From an uncultured Bacteroidota bacterium (GTDB lineage Bacteria > Bacteroidota > Bacteroidia > Flavobacteriales > Flavobacteriaceae): a DNA stretch of 42,500 nt. Position 1 is the first letter of the stretch, and each line of letters starts with the position of its first letter. The translations under genes were made by a program, and so were the position numbers. The DNA lies in NCBI GenBank assembly GCA_902510475.1, contig CABXCC010000009.1:1-42500 (forward strand), in the 5' to 3' direction. Under the pieces are notes generated by a model that ran no database searches, was not told where the DNA came from, and worked only from the letters and a program-made list of their open reading frames with translations. Of the stretch, positions 17,240 to 24,670 are shown in pieces.

Positions 17240-18550
17240 TTATCTTAAATTTTGTATAAAATTTTCAACACTCGAACTACTAACAGTTCTTTTTTTGAAA
17301 TAAGTTGTTGCAAGTTTTTTTTCCTCTTGTGTTATATCATATTTATTTAATAGGTTTATTAAATGCATTTTCATGTGACCCTTCTGAATACCCGAAGTCA
17401 CCAATGACCTTAAGGCACCAAAATTTTGAGCAAGACCAACGGATGCAATAATTTTCATTAATTCTTTAGAATTAGGATTTTCAAGAATTTTTAGTGCCAG
17501 TTTAACAAGAGGATGTAAATTCGTTACACCTCCAACTGTACCGATAGCCATTGGTAAAGTTAATTCAAAATAAAAGTTGTTATTTTTAATGTATGCATTT
17601 GAAAGACTTTGGTATGTTCCTTTTCTTGATGCGTATGCATGTGCGCCTGCTTCAATTGCCCTAAAATCATTTCCTGTTGCTATTACAACTGCATCAATTC
17701 CATTCATTATTCCCTTATTGTGGGTTACAGCTCTGTGAATATCTAAATTGGCGATATTAATTGCTTGAATTATTTTATTAGCAAAATCAGTTGTATTCGG
17801 CTCCAAAGAATTTATATCCTGTACATTACAAGAAACTTCTGTTTTGACAAGGCAGTTTGGAACATAATTAGATAAAATACTCATAACAACTTCAATTTCT
17901 TCTTTATTTAATTTTTCAGCTTCGTATAATTGAGTTGAGTTTTTAAAAATATTAGCAAATTCTTCTAAACAGGAATTGATAAAATTTGCACCCATAGCAT
18001 CCACTGTTTTAAATGTAGCAAATAACTGAAAATAACCAGCTAATTGAGATGATTTGTCAATTAAGCTGATGTCTGTTATCCCACCTCCACGAGATTTCAT
18101 TTTTTTTGTGATAGATTCTGTTTTTTTAAAAAGAATCGGTTTTACAAAGTCAAAATATTCAACGATGGTTTTTTTATTTCCGTGATAAAAAAAATGGACT
18201 TGTCCGATTTTTTCGTCATTGATTACCTTGGCTTTGAAGCCTCCATGTTTCATCCAAAATTTTGCTGCTTTTCCAGCCGCTGCAACAACTGAGCTTTCTT
18301 CAATTGTCATTGGGATTGTGAATTTTTTATCGTTTATTAAAAAATTTGGGGCAATAGAAAAAGGAAGGTAGTAGTTAGATATACTATTTTCTGAAAACTC
18401 ATCATGTAAATTTTGTAAAGATTCATTTGAATTCCAATATTGTTTTAAAATATTTTCCGCATGAGAATCATCTTTAAAATATGAGCTAACAAGCCAATTA
18501 ATTTTTTCTTTTTTGGATAATTTAGAAAACCCCTTAATTTCTTTAGACAT
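17240..18550 (-). CDS. mvaA: Hydroxymethylglutaryl-CoA reductase (class II type)
   Basis: A 436-residue cytoplasmic oxidoreductase that interconverts HMG-CoA and mevalonate. Class II landmarks: 'IEESSVVAAAGKAAKFW' with the catalytic Glu (84/85), 'RGGGITDI' at 154-161, 'THNKG' at 276-280 with the catalytic Lys279, 'ATGNDFRAIEAGAHAYASR' with Asp295, and 'GHMKMH' with His392. Class II enzymes were first described as degradative, but in Bacteroidota the same type feeds the biosynthetic mevalonate route to isoprenoids. The adjacent GHMP kinase supports biosynthesis. A strong -7 box lies 18 bases before the ATG. First gene of a two-gene leftward operon. Confidence 0.92.
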   Translation of the reverse strand: MSKEIKGFSKLSKKEKINWLVSSYFKDDSHAENILKQYWNSNESLQNLHDEFSENSISNYYLPFSIAPNFLINDKKFTIPMTIEESSVVAAAGKAAKFWMKHGGFKAKVINDEKIGQVHFFYHGNKKTIVEYFDFVKPILFKKTESITKKMKSRGGGITDISLIDKSSQLAGYFQLFATFKTVDAMGANFINSCLEEFANIFKNSTQLYEAEKLNKEEIEVVMSILSNYVPNCLVKTEVSCNVQDINSLEPNTTDFANKIIQAINIANLDIHRAVTHNKGIMNGIDAVVIATGNDFRAIEAGAHAYASRKGTYQSLSNAYIKNNNFYFELTLPMAIGTVGGVTNLHPLVKLALKILENPNSKELMKIIASVGLAQNFGALRSLVTSGIQKGHMKMHLINLLNKYDITQEEKKLATTYFKKRTVSSSSVENFIQNLR

Positions 18551-18568
18551 TATTGAATAATTTCAGAT

Positions 18569-18576
18569 CAAAGATA
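18569..18576 (-). promoter_or_regulatory. -7 box (TATCTTTG) before HMG-CoA reductase
   Basis: Minus-strand TATCTTTG, the same -7 sequence used by the tRNA-Phe promoter, 18 bases before the ATG at 18550. No TTTG is present at the expected -33 distance, so strength is uncertain. Confidence 0.5.
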
Positions 18577-18674
18577 ATATACTTACTTCAATATTAATTA
18601 AAGTAATTTATTAATGATTAAATTAATATAATTAGGTAAAATATAATATTTTAGTACAATCTAAAAAATAAATC

Positions 18675-20054
18675 ATGACAACCGATTCATTAAATAAAGA
18701 AAAAATAATTTTTGGACACCCAGCGGGATTATACATCCTGTTTTTTGTAGAAATGTGGGAAAGATTCTCGTATTATGGTATGAGAGCTATATTAACACTA
18801 TTTCTTGCAGCCCCAGTTATATTGGACGACCCTCAATCAGGATATGGATGGACAAATGCAGAGACACTCTCTTTTTACGGAACCTATACTATGTGTGTTT
18901 ATCTAATGTCAATTCCTGGAGGAATAATTGCAGATAAATTTATCGGTCAAAAACAGGCTGTTATGCTAGGTGGGATATTATTATGTTTTGGCCACGGAGT
19001 TCTGGCAGTTGATGCCGAGTGGGCTTTTTTTACTGGACTTATTCTTATTGTTGTCGGTGTAGGTTTCTTAAAGCCTAACATTTCAACTATGGTTGGAGGG
19101 TTGTACAAAAAAGGTGATAATAAAAGAGATACCGGTTTTTATATATTTTACATGGGTATTAATATTGGAGCTTTTCTCGGAGCTTTGACCGTTGGGGCGG
19201 TAGCTGCTAAATACGGTTGGCATTATGGATTTGGTTTAGCCGGTATCGGAATGGCATTAGGTCAGTTAGTATATTTTTATGGGCTTAAATATTTAGAAGG
19301 AGTTGGTGAATTCATAGGAAGCGAAAAATCTCCAGATAAGGAATTAATGAATAAACCCTTAACTAAAGTGGAAAAAGATAGAATGCTTGTTATGTTTTTA
19401 TCATTCTTAATTATAATTGTGTTTTGGGGAGCATTTGAGCAGGCAGGAGGTCTGATGAGCCTGTATACTGAACAGAAAACTGATAGGATGCTTTCTTTTT
19501 CTTTACCATTAATTGGAAACGAAGTCCCGGCAGCAATTTTTCAGTCTATCAATGCTTTTTTTATAATTGTTTTTGCCACAGCTGTAGCCTATTTTTGGAC
19601 TGATTGGGCAAAGAAAGGAAAAGAATCTTCTTCTTTATTCAAAATGGCAGTAGGATTAATAATCATGGCATTTGGATTCTTTTTCATGACTAAAGCTTCT
19701 ACAGAGGTAGTTATGGAAGGTGATGAGGTCGTTCAAAAATCAGCAATGATATGGCTTGTTTTAGCATATTTATTTCACACAATTGGAGAACTTTGTGCTT
19801 CACCAGTAGCTTTATCTTTTATAACAAAATTAGCCCCTGTAAAATATGCAGCATTTATGATGGGTGCATATTTTGCCGCTACCGGTATTGGTAATAAAGT
19901 AGCTGGATTTGTAGGTCAGCTTTCTGAAGGTGCCGGTGAATTTCAGGTATTTACTGGAATCGCTATTTTCTGCACTTTATTTGGGATATTAGTACTTCTA
20001 TTATTGAAGCCACTTAAGAGATTAACTCACGGTGCTGAAGAAATGGATAGTTAA
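18675..20054 (+). CDS. POT-family proton-dependent oligopeptide transporter 1
   Basis: A 459-residue inner-membrane carrier of the POT/PTR2 family, which imports di- and tripeptides with protons. The family signature is at the N-terminus: 'EMWERFSYYGMRAIL' carries the E-x-x-E-R motif of helix 1. 'GGIIADKFIGQKQAV' is the MFS loop, and 'FYIFYMGINIGAFLG' is the second POT signature in helix 5. 'FWGAFEQAGG' follows in helix 7, and the C-terminal half has 'FHTIGELCASPVALSF'. Length is slightly short, with about 12 helices. A second POT gene follows after two bases. Peptide transport is a safe family inference; specificity is unknown. Confidence 0.92.
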   Translation: MTTDSLNKEKIIFGHPAGLYILFFVEMWERFSYYGMRAILTLFLAAPVILDDPQSGYGWTNAETLSFYGTYTMCVYLMSIPGGIIADKFIGQKQAVMLGGILLCFGHGVLAVDAEWAFFTGLILIVVGVGFLKPNISTMVGGLYKKGDNKRDTGFYIFYMGINIGAFLGALTVGAVAAKYGWHYGFGLAGIGMALGQLVYFYGLKYLEGVGEFIGSEKSPDKELMNKPLTKVEKDRMLVMFLSFLIIIVFWGAFEQAGGLMSLYTEQKTDRMLSFSLPLIGNEVPAAIFQSINAFFIIVFATAVAYFWTDWAKKGKESSSLFKMAVGLIIMAFGFFFMTKASTEVVMEGDEVVQKSAMIWLVLAYLFHTIGELCASPVALSFITKLAPVKYAAFMMGAYFAATGIGNKVAGFVGQLSEGAGEFQVFTGIAIFCTLFGILVLLLLKPLKRLTHGAEEMDS

Positions 20055-20056
20055 TT

Positions 20057-21802
20057 ATGAGTAATACTGATCAATTTTTTAATAAAACAGTAATAGGTCA
20101 CCCAGCAGCACTATTTGTTTTATTTTTTACAGAAATGTGGGAAAGATTTTCATACTATGGTATGAGAGCTATCCTAGTAATTTTTCTCACAGGAGCTATC
20201 CTTGGAGATAATCCCGGATGGGGATGGAGTTCATCTTCTGCTTTATCATTATTAGGAACTTACGCTATGTTTGCATATTTAGCTCCACTTGTTGGAGGTT
20301 GGTTAGGTGATAAAAAAATTGGCTATAGAAAAGGTGTTGTAATTGGTGCTTTTTTAATGACATTAGGACATGCTTCTATGGCAATAGAAACCCCCATTTT
20401 TTTATATCTGGGTATATCATTACTTGTTGTTGGAACAGGTTTTTTTAAGCCTAATATTACCTCAATAATTTCAAAAATTTATGAAGGAAGGGATGATAAA
20501 AAAGACGGAGCCTTTAATATATTTTATATGGGTGTTAATGCTGGAGCATTTTTGGGAATTATGCTATGTGGATGGGTTGGTGAGAGAGTAGGATGGTCCT
20601 TTGGTTTTGGTTTAGCTGGAATATTTATGCTTCTTGGAATGATACAGTTTTATTATGCACAGCCATTATTTGGAGAAATTGGAGATGTTCCCGAAAAATC
20701 TGATGAAAAGCATATCGTTAAACAAGAAACAAGTGAAAAGCTCAATCCATTTTTACCGGTAGACTACATCTTAATTACTCTATTTGTTATATGTGCTTTA
20801 ATATTTATAATAAATGATCCTTTGAGTAAAATTGGTGGAATTGATATTTTAAATTTCACTTATTTTGGAATGGAAAATTCTTTGTTTTTTGCCCTTCTTG
20901 CATTTATTACATTCATTTTACTATTATTTATAAGAATTCCAAGATATACTCCAATTGTCAAAGATAGAATGATAGTTTTTACAATCTTTTGTGTTTTCAC
21001 TGTTTTCTTTTGGGCTGCTTTTGAGCAGGGAGCAGGCTCTCTTCCTCTTTATACTCGTGACTTTACAGATCGTTTACTGGAGGGTAATTCTGCATTAATA
21101 TTTCAGATTATAGATATTTCTGTCACTGTAATACCCTTATTAATCATCACCTATGTTTTGTTAAGTTTATTTAATAAAACATATGTTGAAATTTCTTTTT
21201 CTAATATAGTTTTGGGAATTAGTTTTATTATCGTTTGGGGAATTATAATATTCAAAATTTACTCTGAATTACAATCCTCCTCAACTGAAGTTCCAATAAC
21301 CTGGTTTGCTATTTTAAACTCATTATTTATTATTGTTTTTGCTCCGCTTTTTGCAAAATGGTGGGACAGTAAATATAATCCTCCCGCATCGGTTAAATAT
21401 TTTCTTGGTCTAGCTTTATTAGGTGTCGGTTTTGGCTTCCTAGCTTTTGGTGCTAGAAATGTTCCTGCTGGAGCAGACAGTGCAAGTCTAAGTATGATTT
21501 GGCTAGTACTTGCATACTTATTTCACACTTTAGGTGAACTTTGCTTATCCCCAATGGGATTATCTTATTTAAGTAAACTAATACCAGCAAGAATGATTGC
21601 CTTTATGTTTGGAGTATACTATTTAGCAGTTGCGATTGGAAATAAACTTGCACACTATATTGGGGGAGATATTGAAAAAATTACTGCGGAATATAGTCTT
21701 TCTGGTTTTTTTCTAATATTTACAATCGTTCCAATAGCTCTTGGACTAGTATCATTATTATTGCATCCATTGATAAAGAAATCAATGCATGGTATAAAAT
21801 AG
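20057..21802 (+). CDS. POT-family proton-dependent oligopeptide transporter 2
   Basis: A 581-residue POT carrier, paralogous to the gene just upstream. It keeps 'EMWERFSYYGMRAIL', 'FNIFYMGVNAGAFLG', 'FFWAAFEQGAG' and 'FHTLGELCLSPMGLSYL'. It is about 120 residues longer. The extra length lies in the middle: an added pair of hydrophobic segments after residue 230, and a further insertion around 370-450, giving roughly 14 helices, as in DtpA-like POT proteins. It is co-transcribed with the shorter paralogue (2-base gap). An AT-rich inverted repeat follows its stop (21803-21831) and may be a weak terminator. Confidence 0.92.
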   Translation: MSNTDQFFNKTVIGHPAALFVLFFTEMWERFSYYGMRAILVIFLTGAILGDNPGWGWSSSSALSLLGTYAMFAYLAPLVGGWLGDKKIGYRKGVVIGAFLMTLGHASMAIETPIFLYLGISLLVVGTGFFKPNITSIISKIYEGRDDKKDGAFNIFYMGVNAGAFLGIMLCGWVGERVGWSFGFGLAGIFMLLGMIQFYYAQPLFGEIGDVPEKSDEKHIVKQETSEKLNPFLPVDYILITLFVICALIFIINDPLSKIGGIDILNFTYFGMENSLFFALLAFITFILLLFIRIPRYTPIVKDRMIVFTIFCVFTVFFWAAFEQGAGSLPLYTRDFTDRLLEGNSALIFQIIDISVTVIPLLIITYVLLSLFNKTYVEISFSNIVLGISFIIVWGIIIFKIYSELQSSSTEVPITWFAILNSLFIIVFAPLFAKWWDSKYNPPASVKYFLGLALLGVGFGFLAFGARNVPAGADSASLSMIWLVLAYLFHTLGELCLSPMGLSYLSKLIPARMIAFMFGVYYLAVAIGNKLAHYIGGDIEKITAEYSLSGFFLIFTIVPIALGLVSLLLHPLIKKSMHGIK

Positions 21803-21821
21803 ATTAATAATATTTTAAAAA

Positions 21822-21848
21822 TTGTATTAATATCTTTTCTTATTTTTG
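21822..21848 (+). promoter_or_regulatory. Candidate promoter of thioredoxin-like gene (TTG-N16-TATTTTTG)
   Basis: TTG at 21822-21824, then TATTTTTG at 21841-21848, matching TAnnTTTG, 17 bases before the ATG at 21866. The spacer is a little short. It would separate this gene from the POT operon. Confidence 0.45.
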
Positions 21849-21865
21849 TTTAATATTCCTTTTCC

Positions 21866-22420
21866 ATGAGATTAATAGTAGTTATAAATTTTTTATTAAT
21901 TCTTTTATTTCCGATTCACTCATCTTCACAAGAAATTAAATGGATAAGTTTGGAGGATGCTGTTTATTTACAAGAAGTTGCGCCTAGAAATATAATAATG
22001 GATGTTTACACTAATTGGTGTGGCCCCTGCAAAATGCTTGATAGAAATACTTTTAGCAATAAAAGTGTAATCAATTATATTAACGAGAATTTCTATGCTG
22101 TTAAATTCAATGCTGAGGGTAACGATGTAGTAAATTTCAGAGGCTATGAATTTATCAATCCTAATTATGATGCATCAAAATCTAACAGACGAAATAGTAG
22201 TCATCAATTAACGAGATCTCTTGGAGTTTCTGCTTATCCCACAATAATTTTTTTAGATAAAACTTCAAATTTAATTCATAGACTTAGAGGTTACCAATCA
22301 CCTAAACAAATAGAAGTTTATTTAAAGCTTTTCACCGATGAGAATTTTAAACAAATTCAAACCCAAGAGGATTTTCAGAAATTTTATAATTCTTTTGAAT
22401 ATGAATTTGAGTCTAGGTAA
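21866..22420 (+). CDS. Exported thioredoxin-fold protein
   Basis: A 184-residue protein with a signal peptide (cut near HSSSQ), so periplasmic. The thioredoxin fold is shown by 'IIMDVYTNWCGPCKMLDRNTF', which carries the redox-active WCGPC at about residues 51-55, and by the cis-proline loop 'VSAYPTIIFLD' later. Between them is an insertion ('NFRGYEFINPNYDASKSNRRNSSHQL' region) of about 20 residues. It resembles the thioredoxin_7/DUF255-like group of Bacteroidota and would reduce or shuffle disulfides in exported proteins. The client is not known. The last 37 bases overlap the end of convergent lpxB. Confidence 0.85.
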   Translation: MRLIVVINFLLILLFPIHSSSQEIKWISLEDAVYLQEVAPRNIIMDVYTNWCGPCKMLDRNTFSNKSVINYINENFYAVKFNAEGNDVVNFRGYEFINPNYDASKSNRRNSSHQLTRSLGVSAYPTIIFLDKTSNLIHRLRGYQSPKQIEVYLKLFTDENFKQIQTQEDFQKFYNSFEYEFESR

Positions 22421-23508
22421 TTAAATATTTTAAGTGCAGTTTTTTTACTAGCACCTTTTGTTCCTAGTTTCTCAATAAGTTGATTGTATGATTCAAGAAT
22501 ATTTTTTCGTTTTTCTCCTTTTAGAATATTATTTAATTCAAAGGTTAGATTTTTCTCATTTAAATTTTCTTGAATTAACTCCTTGACTACTTCTTTATTT
22601 AAGATTAAATTTACCAAGGAAATAAACTTTAAATTTCTAAGTAAAAATCTACCGATCATAATAGAAATCCAACTTGATTTATAGCAAACTATTTGTGGTA
22701 TTCTAAAAAGAGCTGTTTCTAAAGTTGCAGTGCCTGAAGCAACCAAAGCTGCACAAGATTTTTGAAGAATTTCATAAGTTTGATTTTCAGCAATTTTAAC
22801 TTTTTCTAAATTTTCATTTTTCAAATATTTTAAATAATCAGATTTTTTTTTAGAAGGTGCAGCACATATATAAAAACTATAGTCGTTAAAATTTTTAATA
22901 ATATTTATCATTTCTGGAAGAATTTTTTTTATTTCTTGATCACGGCTTCCCGGAAGCAGTGCTATAATTTTCTTTTGATCAGTTTTAGGGGTTTCTTCTT
23001 TAATCGTTTGGATTACGTCAAGTAAGGGGTGACCAACATAATGAACATTATAATTTACTGAGGAGTAGAATTTTCTTTCAAAAGGTAATATTACATACAT
23101 TTGATCAATTACTTTTCTTATTGTATTAATTCTATTCTTTTTCCACGCCCATATTTGTGGAGAAATATAAAAATGATTTTTAAACTTATTTTTTTTTGCC
23201 CACTTAGCTATCCTGAGATTAAATCCTGGAAAGTCAACATAAATTATTACATCAGGATTATATTTTTCTATATCCTTTTTACAAAACGATAAATTGTTTA
23301 ATATTTTTTTAAGATTAATAAAAACCTCAAAAAACCCCATGTGTGAATATTCTTTATAATGCTTTACCAAACCATTTGACTCTTTACTCATCAAGTCTCC
23401 ACCCCAAAATCTAAATTCAGATGATTTATCTAATTTCTTTAACTCTTTAATCAGGTTAGATCCATGAAGGTCTCCAGATGCTTCTCCAGCAATTATATAA
23501 TATTTCAC
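22384..23508 (-). CDS. lpxB: Lipid-A-disaccharide synthase
   Basis: A 374-residue peripheral membrane glycosyltransferase (GT19) that joins UDP-2,3-diacylglucosamine and lipid X to make the lipid A disaccharide. Marks: 'IIAGEASGDLHGSNLI' at the N-terminus, 'VIYVDFPGFNLRIAKWAKK', 'YISPQIWAWKKNRI', 'VGHPLLD', 'LLPGSRDQEIKK' and 'ALVASGTATLETAL'. The start is GTG, sharing one base with the upstream stop (TAGTG), which indicates coupled translation in the surE operon. Length is normal. The gene supplies LPS for which lptC in this window serves export. The 3' end overlaps the convergent thioredoxin gene by 37 bases. Confidence 0.94.
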   Translation of the reverse strand: MKYYIIAGEASGDLHGSNLIKELKKLDKSSEFRFWGGDLMSKESNGLVKHYKEYSHMGFFEVFINLKKILNNLSFCKKDIEKYNPDVIIYVDFPGFNLRIAKWAKKNKFKNHFYISPQIWAWKKNRINTIRKVIDQMYVILPFERKFYSSVNYNVHYVGHPLLDVIQTIKEETPKTDQKKIIALLPGSRDQEIKKILPEMINIIKNFNDYSFYICAAPSKKKSDYLKYLKNENLEKVKIAENQTYEILQKSCAALVASGTATLETALFRIPQIVCYKSSWISIMIGRFLLRNLKFISLVNLILNKEVVKELIQENLNEKNLTFELNNILKGEKRKNILESYNQLIEKLGTKGASKKTALKIFNYLDSNSYSKEL

Positions 23509-23798
23509 TAAAAATTATTTAAATATATTGTTAGTATTGCTATGGCAAAAGTTGCAACTAAAACTCCCCTTGCTTTCTCATTAAAATTAAATTTTAATAA
23601 AATAAAAAATGAAATTAGGTTAACGATAGCTCCCAAGCTTATGAGTTTGGTTATATTACTGTTATTAATAGAGCTATTTAAAATTTCTAAAATATATGAA
23701 AACTGAAATTCATTAAATAAAATTATTATACTTAAAAAAACCCCAATCAAATTTGAAATAATTCCAATAATAATTCCAAAAAATATTTCTTTTTTCAA
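23508..23798 (-). CDS. Small integral membrane protein between surE and lpxB
   Basis: A 96-residue hydrophobic protein starting with TTG in a TTGA overlap with the surE stop, and ending one base into the lpxB start. It has three predicted membrane segments (about 6-27, 51-69 and 77-95) and a short polar loop rich in Asn and Ser. I do not recognise a family. Small membrane proteins are found in this position in other flavobacteria, so it is probably a real, coupled gene rather than filler. Function unknown. Confidence 0.6.
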   Translation of the reverse strand: MKKEIFFGIIIGIISNLIGVFLSIIILFNEFQFSYILEILNSSINNSNITKLISLGAIVNLISFFILLKFNFNEKARGVLVATFAIAILTIYLNNF

Positions 23799-24559
23799 TT
23801 TAAGTTCCAGTTTTTTACTTTATCAATATCCTTATGTGAAGTCATGTCATAGCTAATCGGTACAACTGAGACATAACCCTGACTTAGTGCCCATTCGTCT
23901 GTTTCCTTATTTTCTTCCAGAGTGACAAAATTTCCTGTTAACCAATAATATTCTTTTCCTAACGGACTAGTCCTTTTATCATATGTATCTTCCCAATATC
24001 CTTTTGCTTGACGACAAACTTTAATTCCTTTGAATTTGTCGGTATTGGATGGGAAATTTACATTTAAAATTAAATTCTCTTTTTTTTCTTTCAATAAGTT
24101 TAATGAAATCTTTAGAATATAGTCTTTACAAGCGGTAAAGTCTGCATCCCAGCTGTAGTCGAGTAAGGAAAATCCAATTGATTTAATTCCTTCAAGCCCA
24201 GCTTCTACGGCAGCACTCATGGTACCTGAGTATATCACATTTATTGATGAGTTGGCGCCATGATTTATTCCTGAAACACATAGATCAGGTTTTTTGTGTA
24301 AAATTTCTTTGACAGCAAATTTAACACAATCTGCAGGTGTTCCAGAAATGCTATATTCTTTCTGTGGTCCATCATCAATTTTTTCTTTTTTACAATAAAG
24401 GGTATCGCTTATAGTTATTGCATGTCCCATCCCGCTTTGAGGACTATCAGGTGCAACTACAACCACATCTCCAATTTCATTCATGATATGTATTAGTGAT
24501 CTTAACCCTGGAGCGGTAATTCCATCGTCATTTGTTACCAATATTAAAGGCTTTGCCAT
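23795..24559 (-). CDS. surE: 5'/3'-nucleotidase SurE
   Basis: A cytoplasmic metal-dependent phosphatase of about 254 residues acting on nucleoside monophosphates and survival-linked substrates. The start chosen is the ATG giving 'MAKPLILVTNDDGITAPGL'; a start 30 bases further up would add a hydrophobic decapeptide, absent from the family, that overlaps the -7 box. Motifs: 'TNDDG' with Asp11 and Asp12 as metal ligands, 'APDSPQSGMGHAITI', and 'CVSGINHGANS'. It is first in the operon surE, small membrane gene, lpxB. Product assignment is firm. Confidence 0.94.
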   Translation of the reverse strand: MAKPLILVTNDDGITAPGLRSLIHIMNEIGDVVVVAPDSPQSGMGHAITISDTLYCKKEKIDDGPQKEYSISGTPADCVKFAVKEILHKKPDLCVSGINHGANSSINVIYSGTMSAAVEAGLEGIKSIGFSLLDYSWDADFTACKDYILKISLNLLKEKKENLILNVNFPSNTDKFKGIKVCRQAKGYWEDTYDKRTSPLGKEYYWLTGNFVTLEENKETDEWALSQGYVSVVPISYDMTSHKDIDKVKNWNLN

Positions 24560-24576
24560 AATTAAATATATTAAGA

Positions 24577-24584
24577 CAAAAGTA
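24577..24584 (-). promoter_or_regulatory. -7 box (TACTTTTG) before surE
   Basis: Minus-strand TACTTTTG (TAnnTTTG) lies 17 bases before the ATG at 24559. It supports that ATG over the alternative start at 24589, which would lie upstream of the -7 box. A -33 TTTG is only found 26 bases away, so the upstream element is weak. Confidence 0.45.
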
Positions 24585-24655
24585 AACAAATTATTATTTT
24601 ATTACTTTAACAAAAAATTATACATCGCTCTAAAAAATTTAATATAGTTTTTATT

Positions 24656-24663
24656 TATTTTTG
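24656..24663 (+). promoter_or_regulatory. -7 box (TATTTTTG) just before the Prc-type protease
   Basis: TATTTTTG matches TAnnTTTG but ends only 7 bases before the ATG at 24671, so transcription would begin at or within a few bases of the start codon (a nearly leaderless message). No -33 TTG is visible. In AT-rich DNA a chance match is possible. Confidence 0.3.
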
Positions 24664-24670
24664 ATCTCCT

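Noticed and set aside
21803-21831. ATTAATA...TATTAAT inverted repeat after the second POT gene as terminator
   Set aside because: Only A/T pairs with a 15-base loop; too weak to call, and it runs into the candidate promoter of the next gene.
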